A DNA stretch of 64,000 nt from Channallabes apus (GCA_030522415.1 CM060127.1:17317314-17381313), one strand, 5' to 3'. Positions 12,301 through 23,493 are shown, counted from the first letter of the stretch. Program-made: numbers and translations. Notes: generated by a model from the sequence alone, not told the origin.

Positions 12301-15300
12301 GGCACCTCTGTATGCTGAGCGTTTAGCAGTTTCACTTCTTTCACTTCACTTTAACTCTTAATGTTTTGTCGTGTTAACAGTTGGTACTCCTGGCTGATCA
12401 ACAGTTTAGTCAACGGTACGTTTTTATGGTATTTTGAGATTATTACTGAATCTCACTTCATGCTTATTGTTGTACAGGTCTGATGTAAATCCTAACATTA
12501 TAAAAGGGATCCTGAGTGGTGGCTTAAAGTGGCTCTGGAAGTGGAGTGTGTGAAGCACCACATAATTGGCCAGGTTTAAATCCCAAGATAACTACAGTTA
12601 TATAACGTAAACGTAGTTATTTTTTGTATTTAAACCTTGCCCTTATCCAGGGTGACTTACAAGTTATCTTGAGATGTTCAAGTCAAACTGGGACTTGTGA
12701 TGAAATTTCATGAGAATGATTGCATAAAAACCGACATTTATCGAACCACAGTAAAGTGATGAGACTCTTATGAACCACATGACAATTGTGTTTAGTCAAA
12801 TTACCACATTTGAATATCGCAAACGGAGGCTGTACATCCTGAATGACGATCCCACTGCAGTCGTTCCCGTTTACATTCAGCAAGAGGAACATCTCATCCT
12901 TGAAGAGTGCAGAAGAGACACATCTGTCTGTGGGAACTGTGCACACAATCATTCACAGATACCACTTGCACATTACAGAAACCCGGCTGGAAGTTATTGC
13001 CACATCCCCCATACAGTCCTGACCTCACGCCAAGCCATTTCCACATGTTTGGGCCATTAAAGGAGCTCCTGGGGACCCAGCTTTTCAGACATGAAGCGCA
13101 GGCAGTCTGATCATGGCTCTGGCTTACTGAGAAAAATTTCTATCTTGATAGAAGACACTAGTGAAACTCTGGGATAAGTACATTTGTGTACTAACTACTG
13201 GGGATTATATAGAGAAATAACTGGAGCTTTTACTCTCGTAACTGTGTTCTGTTATTTTGCACAATCAAAAGTCCTGGTTTGACTCAAACACCTACTTACA
13301 TCTGAGCAGTTGAAGGTTTTGTTCAGGCTCAGAGTGGCAGCTTGCTATTGCAGGGGTTTGAACATGTGACCTTGTGTGACATCAGTAACCCAATGTCTTG
13401 TACACTTCGCCACTCCCACTCCTTAAAATATGTACATCTGTAAACAATATAGAGTTGAATCTAATGTCTGACAAAAGTATTCTCTAAGTTGTGAGTTCGT
13501 GAGTTAAAAGCTCCAAAAATAGCAAATGTGTTGGTGCCTATAACAGGAAAATATTTCCATAGTTTGTGAAAATACATCATTAAACAAATTTGTTCTGTGC
13601 ACTACTGTAATTTACAGTTAAGGTTTTCTTGAAGGCAAAACTTTTAAGAGGTGTCTTTTAATGAATTCATTTCTCTTTCTCCTAACAGGAGTATATGCTT
13701 TTGGATTCCTCTTCATGCTACCTCAGCTCTTTGTGAACTACAAGGTTGGCATCGACTCAAACACTTTTTCAGTTTTTATACTGAAAGCTGTTTAATCTTT
13801 TATTTCAAGTAACACTGGTCTACAGTTCATCGTTATGTTTCTTCTTCATTTTAACAGTTAAAATCAGTGGCTCATCTGCCCTGGAAAGCCTTTATGTACA
13901 AGGTAAGTGATTGATAGGTTGAGGAAGTACTGAAAGGGTGACTATGTGAAAGAATATTTAAGATATCTTCTTCACCATTAAAACGGAAAACACCATCATA
14001 GAGTTTTGAGTAAAAATTCTCAACACTGAGTTAAGGAACTCCCCCCCCCCCCCCCCCCTCAAAAAATGGAAATCTCTTTAAAAAATTTATGAATAAATAA
14101 ATATATAGATATAAAAAATCTAAAACAAAAAAAGTGTATGGTAAATGTCAGCATAATGTAAGTGAATGTGCACACTTTATAAGTCCCTCCACCTTCCTTT
14201 ATATCCTCTAACAACTTTTGTGCTCTCGTATACAGTCTTCGCTCGTTATTTCCCGTTAGACTTGATGTATCTGCTACAGTATAACTGAGTCGACACACAT
14301 TTTTCTTTTTTATGTCAGATCTAAAGATTGGCAGAGAGACTGAAAAGTTGTTGCTTTTTGCAAACTGATTTTGGATGTTGTTGGAAAGTCTGATCTATTG
14401 ATTTAAGAAAAGAATAAAGCACGCCTGAGCATGCAGTTATAGGAAAATAAATAACTAAAGTGTGTAATGTGGTCTGTTACAAAGCAAACCCATCCTAAAC
14501 ACTCTCAAGCTTTTCAGTAACAGTAAAGGGTGTCCCAAAAAGTTTGACATCATATCAATATCTGAATAACTACATGTCCTAGGCAAACAATATTGTAGGC
14601 TTAATAGACTTTATGTTGAAGAATAAGATTTATTTATTGATGATTGATTCTCAATGATTCTCTGCTTGAATTCCTCTAGGCTTGTAGGACGAAGGGAAAC
14701 AAAGACCAGGTCCTTCACATAGCTCAATAGAAAAAAATGACAAGTCAGGTGAATCTGGTGGCCATTTTAACCGAACATTGTCATTATCACTGGCACGCCG
14801 ATCCAAAAGTAAAACATTAAACTTACTTAGTTTTTACACATCTCATTAAAATTTTTGCTAATTTGAGCGAGAATTGACTGTGTTGTTAGACTGCGAAATG
14901 ATGTAAAAAAAAAATTTGAGACACCCTGTATTCTTACACCACTGGTGACTGGCAGATACCAACTTACAGTTAGTGCAGTTAACAGGGGTGAAAATGGTTT
15001 TACAGTAAGTTCTTACCCATGCCTTGTAGCCAGAAGATGATGAGAATACACCATGGAGTTGGTGGACGGTCTTCAGAAGCTTATGAGGTTTACTTTTTAT
15101 TTGGAGATATTCTACTTTAAAGTCTCAAAGGCGCATCCCAACTACTGTAGCATTAAATGGAAAGCAAGTGCACTATGTAAGGTGTACACAATCCCTCGTT
15201 CCACACATTTGGAGTGATGTGTATAAGCTAAACGTCCCAATGCTGTTATGCTCGATATCACCGCTCATGGAATGCCTCTTATGCAGTCTTGGTCAGAACA

Positions 15301-15665
15301 GACTTATGTATAATACTGTATAAACAATCAACATCTAGTGTTTACTGATTTTCTTTACGTGTGTTTTTCGATCCTCAGGCGTTCAACACGTTTATTGACG
15401 ACGTCTTTGCCTTCATCATCACCATGCCCACGTCTCACCGGCTGGCCTGCTTCAGGGATGATGCCGTGTTTATTATTTACCTGTATCAGAGATGGTGAGC
15501 CAGACTTGCACTTCTGATGTACAAATGAAATTGTGAATGATGGTTAGATTCAGTGGAAATGCTGCTTCTGTCTCTCACAGGCTGTATCCTGTGGACAAGA
15601 CCAGGGTGAACGAGTACGGCGTGTCTTACAACGACGAACCGAAACGAAAAGCACACAAAGAATAA
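6378..15665 (+). CDS. clptm1l: CLPTM1-like ER multi-pass membrane protein, complete, 17 coding exons
   Basis: Human CLPTM1L (CRR9) is an ER protein reported to flip glucosaminyl-phosphatidylinositol during GPI-anchor synthesis. Coding exons: 6378-6542, 6682-6776, 7972-8161, 8252-8397, 9721-9799, 9902-10019, 11035-11129, 11226-11310, 11420-11523, 11754-11819, 11929-11979, 12068-12150, 12381-12415, 13689-13744, 13858-13902, 15379-15494, 15581-15665. They sum to 1614 nt, 537 residues; the human protein has 538. An N-terminal membrane anchor ([20 protein letters not shown]) precedes a lumenal domain with N-glycosylation sequons NGT and NSS. Membrane segments follow: [64 protein letters not shown] and [18 protein letters not shown]. 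The near-invariant [12 protein letters not shown] and [17 protein letters not shown] blocks are intact. The tail ends in a basic stretch (PKRKAHKE). The CDS start is set by the conserved MF-(8)-GVF pattern. Introns carry SINEs and mariner relics; none touches an exon. Confidence 0.97.
6830..7063. repeat. tRNA-derived SINE (family A), rearranged into an inverted repeat and interrupted
   Basis: Bases about 6899-6948 and 6962-7016 are an imperfect inverted repeat: 'ggggtttgtgggtactg..gggaatcgaacc..ggtaggtgagaaaa' and its complement. Each arm holds a tRNA B-box-like 'ggttcgattccc'. The right arm runs into a tail (cacgcagtgccggtc..gataaaaatgcgtcaggaagg) that is cut at 7063 by another SINE and resumes at about 7383 (tggtatttggcgttaaaacctgtgcgg). 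The same tail occurs in antisense at about 17990-18130. Confidence 0.65.
7064..7367 (+). mobile_element. tRNA-derived SINE (family B) inserted into the SINE above, with target duplication
   Basis: The head has a tRNA-like A-box region (tggcgcagtggtaaagtg) and B-box (ggttcggttcc). The body includes 'gttgcccccaacggtgcgtgagagagcag' and a short A-rich tail. It is flanked by AAAATGCGTCAGGAA (ends 7063) and AAAATGCATCAGGAA (7368-7382), a direct repeat of about 15 bp with one mismatch. That marks insertion by retrotransposition into the older SINE. It lies in clptm1l intron 2. Confidence 0.75.
7610..7765 (-). mobile_element. Degraded SINE fragment (V-SINE/DANA-like tail and centre)
   Basis: The blocks 'tctcaggagacttggggtac', 'gtgcaagtccatttcat', 'atggtcaatttgggaatgacaattagcttaatctg' and 'gactgtgggaggactgg' match the order in the better copies. 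The tRNA-like head is missing. It lies in clptm1l intron 2. Confidence 0.55.
9165..9300 (+). mobile_element. SINE 5' head fragment (tRNA-like), clptm1l intron 4
   Basis: It begins 'ggtggcacgatggcttagttggttagcagtgtcgcc', followed by a B-box-like 'aggtttgattcccg' and 'tgtgtgcatggagtttgcatgt'. The remainder of the element is absent. The intron around it (8398-9720) shows nothing else recognisable apart from a T-rich, pyrimidine-heavy stretch at 8600-8740. Confidence 0.55.
10315..10570 (-). mobile_element. SINE copy (V-SINE/DANA-like), clptm1l intron 6
   Basis: Antisense copy: 'cgtcttctataccacttatcctgtatgagg' tail, 'cagggtgccaatccattgcagg', 'tctttggactgtgggaagaaac' and a B-box complement 'gggaatcgaacc'. 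A second fragment of the tail, in sense order, lies at about 10830-10915 (gcctcgtgcccactggggctcctggga..gaccctgaccac). Confidence 0.65.
12690..13300 (+). mobile_element. Mariner-type transposon relic, clptm1l intron 13
   Basis: The plus-strand reading around 12975-13110 gives [20 protein letters not shown] followed by [17 protein letters not shown]. This is the hallmark end of a mariner DDD transposase catalytic core ([16 protein letters not shown]). Here the third catalytic aspartate position reads as serine/histidine ([10 protein letters not shown]), and stops and frameshifts follow. An inverted pair, 'gatcctgagtggtgg' side and 'gcagtttgaac..gtgacc' side at 12510-13420, is too decayed to set exact ends. 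Confidence 0.6.
14041..14058. repeat. 18-bp homopolymer C run in clptm1l intron 15
   Basis: A pure C tract lies about 140 bp past the 13858-13902 exon donor. No coding or regulatory role is evident; length polymorphism is likely. Confidence 0.9.
14526..14928 (-). mobile_element. Short mariner-family derivative with TA flanks, clptm1l intron 15
   Basis: The ends are inverted (AAGGGTGTCCCAAAAAGTTT at the left; the reverse complement of the right end begins CAGGGTGTCTCAAATTTTT), and each is flanked by TA (14524-14525, 14929-14930). The minus-strand interior reads [20 protein letters not shown] then [10 protein letters not shown], the C-terminal pattern of a mariner/IS630-type transposase. At 403 bp it is an internally deleted, dead copy. 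Confidence 0.65.
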
Positions 15666-16607
15666 ATGGACCACGGCATCTAATCGACTTGCAGGAGACG
15701 TCCACACGGACACTCGGAGACAGTGGCGAGGACATGGACACATGCGTCAATAGCACAATGGATGCTAGCTCGTTTGGAGTTGGACTTCTGTCTCTTACGT
15801 GTGCTTGGTGTTCTCGTGTCCTGTTCTCCTCGTGTTTCTTGTCGTAATCCTCACATGAAAATGAACTATTAGGGAGGTGATTACTAAAATGAACTGATGT
15901 GATGTTATTGAGTTAACGAGTGAGCTTAAGGTGGTTTGGTATTCTGTCCTTGATTTGTTCAGGATAGAGCAGAGTTAGCTCATTAACACACACGCATCAT
16001 TAAAATCAGAGCTTATTATTAATGAGTACTGTATCTGCCTGTTATTCCCTGATATCCTGCTGGTGACCCAAATATCACTAATTTAATTTGACCGTATCTC
16101 CAATTATGATGAAAGGACAATAAGCTCGACTGAAGGCAGAATTATGAAAAAAAGTGTTTAAAAAAGTCACATTTGTGCCAAATGAACAGAAGGTTTGATA
16201 GTTAGTTGAATGTCCTGATGGGAGATTGTGATGTTTCTGTGTATCAGGTGAGAATGGTCTGTGTGTTTGTGTACTATATTCCACTAAAGTGTTTAAAGGG
16301 CCTTGATTTGTCATTTATTCATAAAGTCCATGCATTGGTTTATAAGGAGGATATTTCTACCTGCTTAGAATTGCAACAGTTAGCACTTTTTGGCATATAT
16401 ATTTTTAAAATCAGAAAGCTGACCGAAACACCTTAACTGACAATAAATAACTATATATGAGTGGGATTTTTCCCTCATCACCATCAGCTCTGGTACTCAC
16501 ATTCCTGTTGTTCTGGTTATTACAGTAACGATGATGCATGAGAAAACACGCAAATGTAATTATGTTTTTAATATTCATTTTCTAATGTTCTTTTGCCTCT
16601 TCAGCGA

Positions 16608-16613
16608 AATAAA
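16608..16613 (+). terminator. clptm1l: clptm1l poly(A) signal AATAAA
   Basis: A canonical AATAAA lies 943 nt downstream of the stop codon, followed by TG/T-rich sequence (ctggcatctgtgtgatttctgagtg) typical of a downstream element. This implies a 3' UTR of about 960 nt with no repeat insertions. Confidence 0.75.
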
Positions 16614-17219
16614 TCCTCTACCAAATTCTGGCATCTGTGTGATTTCTGAGTGATGGCTGTGTGATGATAAGCTAAATTTAATGAAATAAAAAAAATGTAA
16701 GTTTATTATGTATAGATTATTCCTCTAGGGTATAGACACAACCAGGCATGACAAACTGATTTTCATTAATGAATTGATCTACATTTACACTGATCAGTCA
16801 TAACATTGTGACAGTAATTTTTTTCATTGACTATTATTGAGTAGTTCCACTTCTGCCACCAAAATTTCCCTGGCCTATCGCATTGACAATAATGTTTAGG
16901 TAAGCGGTATGTGTCAAAGTAACATTCACATGAATGGCAGAGCCCAAGGTTTCCAAGCAGAACATTGCTCTTAACATCATGCTGCCTCTTACCTTCTTTC
17001 CGTAGTGCATTCAGGTGCCATCTCTTCCACAGGAAAGTGCCACATGGGCACCCTGACTGGTCTGCAGTTATGCAGCCTCATACACAAACTTTTTTCTGAC
17101 TGCTTTCTCTCAATCAGCATTTCAGGATTTGAGCTACAGTATCTCTCTATTGGATCAGACTACATGGCCCTTACTTCGTTGTTATACTTTAATTTTAATT
17201 CTGTTATATAGATTTAACA

Positions 17220-17352
17220 TAGGGCGGCGCGGTGGTTTAGTGCTTAGCACTGTCGACTTGCATCTTCAGTGTCCAGGTTTGATTCCTGCCTGTGTGCATG
17301 GAGTTTGCAGGTTCTCCCTGTGCTTGGTGGGTTTCCACACTCCAAAGACATG
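17220..17352 (+). mobile_element. SINE 5' head fragment
   Basis: It starts 'gggcggcgcggtggtttagtgcttagcactgtcg', has the B-box-like 'aggtttgattcctg' and the block 'tgtgtgcatggagtttgcaggttctccctgtgcttggtggg'. It breaks off into the LINE fragment. Confidence 0.65.
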
Positions 17353-17360
17353 CAATCATT

Positions 17361-17593
17361 AGAACCAGAAGATACGAGAACATCACCCCTATCTTATCCA
17401 CACTGCATTGGCTCCCTGTGAAATTTATAAATTTTCAAATACTACTATTGACGTATAAAGCATTAAATGGTCTCGCGCTGCAGTATCTGAGTGAATTGCT
17501 AGTGTCTTATGATCCGCCACACTTACTTCGATCAAACGATGCAAACTGTTTGTCAGTACCACATATTATGAAAACTCCAGCAGGGGGCGGACC

Positions 17594-17625
<32 letters not shown>

Positions 17626-17740
17626 ACCCCAAAGTTATGGAATAGTCTTCCAATTAATGTTTGGGACTCAGACAGTGTTTAAGTCTAGGCTAAAATCCTA
17701 TTTATTTAGTCAAGCATTTTTGTAAATAGATATGCCTTAG
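17361..17740 (+). mobile_element. LINE 3' coding fragment (L2/CR1-like), split by a 27-base T run
   Basis: The plus strand reads HITPILSTLHWLPVKFINFQ-like sequence (as ENITPILSTLHWLPVKF), then ILLLTYKALNGLALQYLSEL and DPPHLLRSNDANCLSVPHI. After the T run at 17594-17620 it continues as KTPKLWNSLPINVWDSDSV. That order is the C-terminal end of L2/CR1-type LINE ORF2 proteins. The T run disturbs the frame within the normally continuous segment, so it is either an insertion or a slippage expansion. Confidence 0.65.
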
Positions 17741-17790
17741 GTAAAGGACCTGAGGGACTCATGGATGTAGAGTATTATGGTGAACTGGTA

Positions 17791-17990
17791 CAGTGCATCC
17801 AGAAAGTATTCACAACACATCACTTATTATTTCCACACCAGGAAGAGTCCTGGTGGTTTCGAACTTCTTCCACTTACGGATGATGGAGGTCACTGTGCTC
17901 ATTGGGACCTTCAAAGCAGCAGAAATTTTTCTGTAACCTTCCCTAGATCGCCACAGCGTAATATCCAGTCCGCACAACAACTTGGCACAG
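17791..17990 (-). mobile_element. Tc1 transposon fragment: one terminal repeat plus N-terminal transposase
   Basis: The TA at 17789-17790 is followed by a Tc1-type end (cagtgcatccagaaagtatt). The minus strand then encodes the DNA-binding part GYRKISAALKVPMSTVTSII followed by RKWKKF.TTRTLPG, the helix-turn-helix region of fish Tc1 transposases. The catalytic part and the other end are absent. Confidence 0.75.
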
Positions 17991-18135
17991 GTTTTTTTTA
18001 TTTTACGCCGGCTGCCCTTCTTGATGCAACCCTCCCATTTTATCCGGGCTTGGGACCGGCACTGCATCCAGTGGCTGGGGGGTTTGGGCACTGTCTGGGA
18101 ATCGAACCCGGGCCTTCCGCATGGCATAGCATTGA
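17990..18135 (-). mobile_element. tRNA-derived SINE family A, antisense fragment
   Basis: The minus strand reads 'ggcccgggttcgattcccagacagtgcc', then a tail 'ccactggatgcagtgccggtccc..ataaaatgggagggttgcatcaagaagggcagccggcg'. It matches the tail of the interrupted SINE at 7017-7063/7383-7410. It abuts the Tc1 fragment. Confidence 0.6.
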
Positions 18136-18525
18136 TAATTATTTATTAGTAAATTAGTATACACTTTATCTATATAAATTGTTGTGTTTGTGGTGTGTGA
18201 GTTTGCATTCCTGCTTATATGCCCTTTTCCACTTAATCATTTTATTCTATAGTTATAGTCTATTATATACAGAATTCTGCACACATTTACTACATAGACA
18301 TGTTATACAATATTCACTGCATTTAATGTTTTTTATATATATAATTTTTACACTTCTGATAGATACTAAACTGTATTATAGTAAATACTAAACTGTATTT
18401 TATCGCTGTTACCTGTACACCTGTTGTACTATGCAATGGTAAAGTTATCTATCCATAAACTCACTCTAGATTGATGTCTAAAGGCCACGACTCTAAGATC
18501 GCCCCGCCCACGAAGTGACGTACAT

Positions 18526-18567
18526 GACTATATATACCGATGTCCCGCCTTCGCTCAGTCCCTTTCC
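18526..18567 (+). promoter_or_regulatory. rplp1: rplp1 core promoter: TATA-like box and 5'TOP start
   Basis: A TATA-like element (CTATATATACC, about 18529-18539) is followed about 25-30 bp later by a pyrimidine run CCCTTTCC (18560-18567). Ribosomal protein mRNAs begin at a C within such a 5'TOP tract, which puts them under mTORC1/LARP1 translational control. The inferred 5' UTR is about 140 nt before the ATG at 18701, with no upstream ATG. Confidence 0.6.
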
Positions 18568-18700
18568 GTTCTGTAAAGAAGACGAGAACGTGCCTAAAGG
18601 TGCTCGGTTCTTCTAGCGAAGCTAAGGCCCTTGAATCCGGCGACTGGCACTGTCAAAACTTAGGCATCCAGGTCCTAAACTCTGATAAAATCAAAGAACA

Positions 18701-21700
18701 ATGGCCTCTGTCTCCGAGCTCGCCTGTATTTACTCCGCTCTCATCCTCCATGATGATGAAGTGACCGTCACGGTAGGTGTCCAGTCTGAGCTCGGGACGG
18801 CGCGCCGCCATCTTTATCGGCAACATCACTGTCACATGGTGTAGCGGGAAAAAGCGGGCTTGTGGTACAGATACCAGCTTAGTATTAAAGCTGATATTAA
18901 AAACTGGCCGAAAAGTCTGGTAACGAGTGGTTCATGTAACCTAATAAGAATAATTTAGGAGCCGGTTTGCTAGTCAGCTAGCATTGTTAGCATGTCTAGT
19001 AGATGCTAGCTATCATTAAGTTTTAGCTTGTAAAGGAAGTTAATATATAATCAGCTGCATAAGGTTGTCCTATGCGTTTGTCCTTTAAAGTTAGTATGGA
19101 TGTAAACACGGTCAATAAATAGAAGAATTTGACACCAGTATCTAGGAAATAATGCTAATTAATTGGTGTTTCACAGGAGGACAAACTCAACGCTCTGATC
19201 AAGGCTGCTGGAGTGACCATCGAGCCGTTCTGGCCCGGTCTGTTCGCCAAGGTAGGCGGTGTTCATTGATTTAATTGTCAATCAGTTTTCTGATTTCTCA
19301 GGTTTCTGCTGACCAGTGATGCTAATGGATCAGGTCCTCATGGTAGTTACTTTAGCTTGATCGGCATTAACGTGGACCTGAGATCAGGCTTCTCTCATAG
19401 ATGTACTGTACCAGACTTCTGGAAATCACCCATAATTCACAGAAAGGACTTCACTGATGCCGTGCTGAATCCCATAATGCACTATGGCGTGTTTAACTCG
19501 TCACTTCTTGACACTATGATCACATCCTTATGCCATTATTAGAAATGTCTTTATTTACTAGCTAGATTATTGGGATAGGTTTGTAACACTGCATATTATC
19601 GTTTTAAACAGTGCAACAAGTGTATATCCAAAAGATTAGCCTGTGTCCTGATCAGCGATATTATCCAACTTGTAATAAATGGAGTGCTGTGTTGAAGCAA
19701 GTTAGATCAGAAAGGAGAGATGTAATTGAAGAGCAGTCTCATAAATGTAATTCATTGCTTAAATCATAGCTCAATCTGTTCTGTGTATGTACATTTAGGC
19801 TTCAGGTAAGATGGGGAAGTTTGTCATGCTCTGTAATATGTTCTCAAGGTATTCCGGACACTTTGACCCTGTAACATAATGTGTATGTGTATATATATTT
19901 GATTAATTTTCCCAACCGACAACCGCCGTTCGTTATTCGAAAAATTAACCGTTAACTGGTCCGATTAGAATTAAATGAAAATAGAACTGAGGAGTGTCTG
20001 ATTAAATATACAAACATGTTTTTATTTTAACATGTGCGAACAATAGCACACAGAACATATCAAGAACAGAGTCTGGATTCACACATCAAATTTTCACACA
20101 CCTGCAGCGTTTCCGACAACAGAAAAACAAAGTACTATAAATAAAAAGAATAAAATAAATAGGCGTGCATTAAATATTTTTTACTTAAATAACAAATTAA
20201 GATTACAAAACGAAAACATGCTGAAATACCTTTGAAGCTTGCCTCAGGTAGGCAAAGTTTTTTCCATACATTGGCTATTAAGTGGGTTTTTTTTTTTTTT
20301 TTTTTTTCCTCCCCCCTCCTGGTAAAAAAAAAAAAAAAAATAGCAGGCCTGCCTCAAACCACAAACTGTCTAGTTTTTATAAATAAAAAAAAAAAAATCC
20401 CCACCAAAAGTGATGGCACACCATTCCCGATCGAGCCGCACGAAACGGTGTAACATACGTGAGGGTTGTCTCAAAGCTGCGGGCCGAGAAACGGTCAAGT
20501 TTTAGGCAGAAGAATAATAAATGGATTTCGGGGGCATCTCTGGGGGAAGGGTAATAAGTGCGCCTATCCACACTTAATTAAGAAAAAATTTATTTAAAAA
20601 AACATTTTAAACCGTTTAACTGATGGAATGAATTTTGACCGATTATTACTTTCAGTTAACGGTTAATATGAGCATCATATATATATATAATATAATATGC
20701 ATGCCTCTTGTGGATGTTCAGCAAAGAAAATGAGGCAAAAATGGCAAGCTATACACTTAATGTCAAGCTATGTTATGTAAAATGAGATGGGATATTGATT
20801 CAGCAATGTATTGTTATAAGTGATCAAGCATCACCTATTTTAATTTGGGGGGGGGGAAAGGTAAATTTGTATGTTTATTAGAGGCGGTAAAATGTTGCAG
20901 TTCCTATGCAATCCTACAGATGGTGCTCTAAACACATTGCCAGACAGCAAAAGATTACACGGCTTTGCAACTCAAATTTTTCTCCTAGGTATCATGTTTC
21001 AGGTGATTTCCTATCTCTGTATTTTAGTTATTTGCATTGTGACCCAGGAGTGAGTATTTTAGGATATTACAGCAAAAGGTCAAGTGCATCTGAAATACGA
21101 GTAAACATTACCTGTAATTACATCTGTTTTGTAGCTTGCATCAAGGGTTTTTGGGTACCATAGTTTTTCCTTGATCTTTAGTTTGCCTGCAAACCCAATA
21201 TCAATTTGATGGGCTTGTAAGAAAGCTGATGCGCTCACTCTGGAAATGCTGAGATAGTGACTGCTCATCATACTTGCCTGTTTGCAAATTAATAGACATA
21301 GTCCATGCTGTGATGGGTTCAACACTTGCTGGTCAAGCTCGTACCAGTACTGGTGTTCTTTCAGCTAAATAACTAAAATTTGTTTCAGGCTCTGGCCAGC
21401 GTGGACATTGGTAGCCTGATCTGCAACGTGGGAGCTGGGGGTGCTGCTCCTGCTCCCGCTGCTGGTGGAGCTGCTCCCGCTGCTGGTGGAGAAGCCCCAG
21501 GTAAATCCAATCACAACACTTAGCAATTGAATACCATGTACATTTTATGACTATACACAGAATTTAGATGCATCATTGTATAGCACACTTCATATAAAAC
21601 AAGTACTGCTTACTTGGGCTGTGTTTACATCATCTTTGTGTTTGCTCTTTTAGCCAAGGCAGAGGAGAAGAAGGAAGAGAAGAAGGAAGAGTCTGAGGAG

Positions 21701-21739
21701 TCCGATAATGACATGGGCTTTGGTCTCTTTGATGACTAA
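18701..21739 (+). CDS. rplp1: 60S acidic ribosomal protein P1, complete, 4 coding exons
   Basis: P1 pairs with P2, and the dimers bind uL10 (P0) to form the ribosomal stalk that recruits and activates the translational GTPases. Coding exons are 18701-18772, 19177-19251, 21389-21500 and 21654-21739: 345 nt, 114 residues, the normal length. The N-terminal dimerisation helices ([40 protein letters not shown]) are followed by [15 protein letters not shown] and an Ala/Gly/Pro hinge. The acidic Lys/Glu-rich segment ends in the conserved [12 protein letters not shown], the tail that contacts elongation factors and that ribosome-inactivating proteins recognise. The Ser before DND is the usual CK2 site context. 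All introns are GT-AG with phases 0, 0 and 1. Because the gene keeps introns and its own promoter it is not a processed pseudogene. Confidence 0.98.
19895..20690. mobile_element. Probable non-autonomous DNA element in rplp1 intron 2
   Basis: Inverted segments sit near the two ends: 'aattaaccgttaactgg' (about 19943-19959) and 'cagttaacggttaata' (about 20655-20670). The interior has T and A homopolymer blocks (20286-20307, 20324-20341, 20385-20397). Exact termini and a target duplication were not resolved, so the superfamily is left open. Confidence 0.4.
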
Positions 21740-21750
21740 AGTGTTTTTAC

Positions 21751-21756
21751 AATAAA
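21751..21756 (+). terminator. rplp1: rplp1 poly(A) signal AATAAA
   Basis: AATAAA lies 12 nt after the TAA stop, giving the very short 3' UTR typical of ribosomal protein genes. It is followed by a GT/T-rich stretch (tcattgtcttgtttttactc). Confidence 0.85.
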
Positions 21757-21779
21757 AACAAGAATGTAATTCATTGTCT

Positions 21780-23480
21780 TGTTTTTACTCAGTGAGAATT
21801 TTTAAAATAAAAAAATGCAGACAACTGTATCATCTACTGTAACTCTAATCCATCTAATTAATTTTATAGCAGCAACTTCTTTTTGGTGCATACATGTTTA
21901 GTATTTTAAATGTTAAAATGCTGCAAGCAACATGAAGGTAGCCTGAGAGACTGGCATGTGTATTACAAAATTACTAGGGTTGCCGCCTAGTACTGTATGT
22001 AGTTATTGTAATCGGCAGATGAACTGATTAAATGGGGTGCAAATCAGTTTATAGGTTATATCCTCTCAGTACATTCAGGGTAATTTTTATTATTTTTTTT
22101 TAATTGATGCAGGAAACACTACACATTGAAACAATTTTCCACGACCACAGAATACATCGTCTGACATGGCTGTTTAAGACATGAGAATTTTCTCACTGCA
22201 TCATTTAGGTCTAAATAGATATATGCTTGATCAAGATCCATGAAGCATTTATATGACGTCAAACTCAGTGATTTGAGTGAAGTTGAATCAGCTGTTCTCT
22301 GACCTATAATCACGTTTGATTTTTTTTTTTTTTAACTGCAAAGGAAACAAGTCACAGGTTAACATCTTGAGCATGAACTTGGACACACTCCAACTAGTCA
22401 TGTTACTGATACAGAATAGGCCAAAAATTAAACTGATGAATAAGGAAGGTATCCTCACCCAAATTTTACAAATATTCTATAATCTATGACCAAACTGCGG
22501 GTCTGTTACCTAAACAAAATTAATTCCCATTCACCTGGGTCAGGCCAGTGGTAGCTTAGAGCGTTATGGCTTCAAGTTACTGATCAGAACTAACAGGCTG
22601 GGATATGCAAAGAGAAAATAATTAAACTGCTGTAATGCAAGGAATATAACAAAGCACAGGAGATCAAACCTAATCCTGGAGGTCACATCCGGTAGCTTTA
22701 TTTTGCCTCCGTCACCTCTAGTTTGTTCATTAAGAATCTAGAGCTACACACAGACTTCTGTAAAGCTACTTTGCCCATGTTAAAAGCTCAATATAAGGAA
22801 AACTAAAAATGTATTCACAAACATTTTAAAGTACTTCAAATCAGATTATTTTTTTTTATTTTTCCCCCGCCACAATCACAAATCACACCAGTATTATATA
22901 ATATAAAAATTATCAGTATAATAATATAAATGGTGGTCCAAAAGTCTGGATCCATAGACAAAATTTATTTACAGTGCAAAGCGACTTTTTATTGTTTATA
23001 GTTTTTTAAAAAGCATCAGGCATTCCATTTGCTGAGTGTTCACAGGAACGACTGCAGTTGGCTCAGAGCCATGTCGCCTGGGATCATCATTCACGGATGG
23101 AAAACGTTTTTACCACTCTCATCACCAAGTCGATCAGCCTTCATGAGAAATGTCATCACTCTCATCAAGTCCTGGTTTGACTTGAACACCACTAGTGATG
23201 AAAGCATAAATTACTCAAATAAAATGGAAGTGTCAAAATAAAACGCTCAGATTTGTGTCCTCTGATGTTGTGGGACTTGTGAGTACAGTGAATATGAAAA
23301 ATGTTAAAATTCATAAAAAGAGAAATGCCCATGGACTATCTGGATTTAAGGACCTGAATACAATCTAAATACAAATTCTAATTTCAGTTTAAACTGAAAG
23401 ACAACACTTGTTTTACTGCACTTTTTAAATATTTTTTTTATCAATGGTCAATTAAAGAAAACCAGGAGGATCATGAATAC
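21780..23480. other. Intergenic DNA between the convergent genes rplp1 and ptk2
   Basis: AT-rich DNA without a supported gene. Around 22930-23200 there is a decayed transposon-like segment (ggtggtccaaaagtctggatcc) with weak resemblance to mariner-type relics elsewhere in the window. The two genes converge here, their poly(A) signals being about 1.7 kb apart. Confidence 0.6.
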
Positions 23481-23493
23481 AAGAGTAACACAT

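Larger units (their letters stand above)
16630..18490. other. Intergenic region between clptm1l and rplp1, repeat-filled
   Basis: In order it holds: a terminal fragment of a DNA element (acactgatcagtcataacattgtgac, about 16783-16810), whose other-end type recurs at 25875-25915; low-complexity AT; a SINE head (17220-17352); a LINE 3' fragment (17361-17740); a Tc1 fragment (17791-17990); SINE family A antisense (17990-18135); and AT-rich unique DNA. No gene was seen. Confidence 0.7.
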
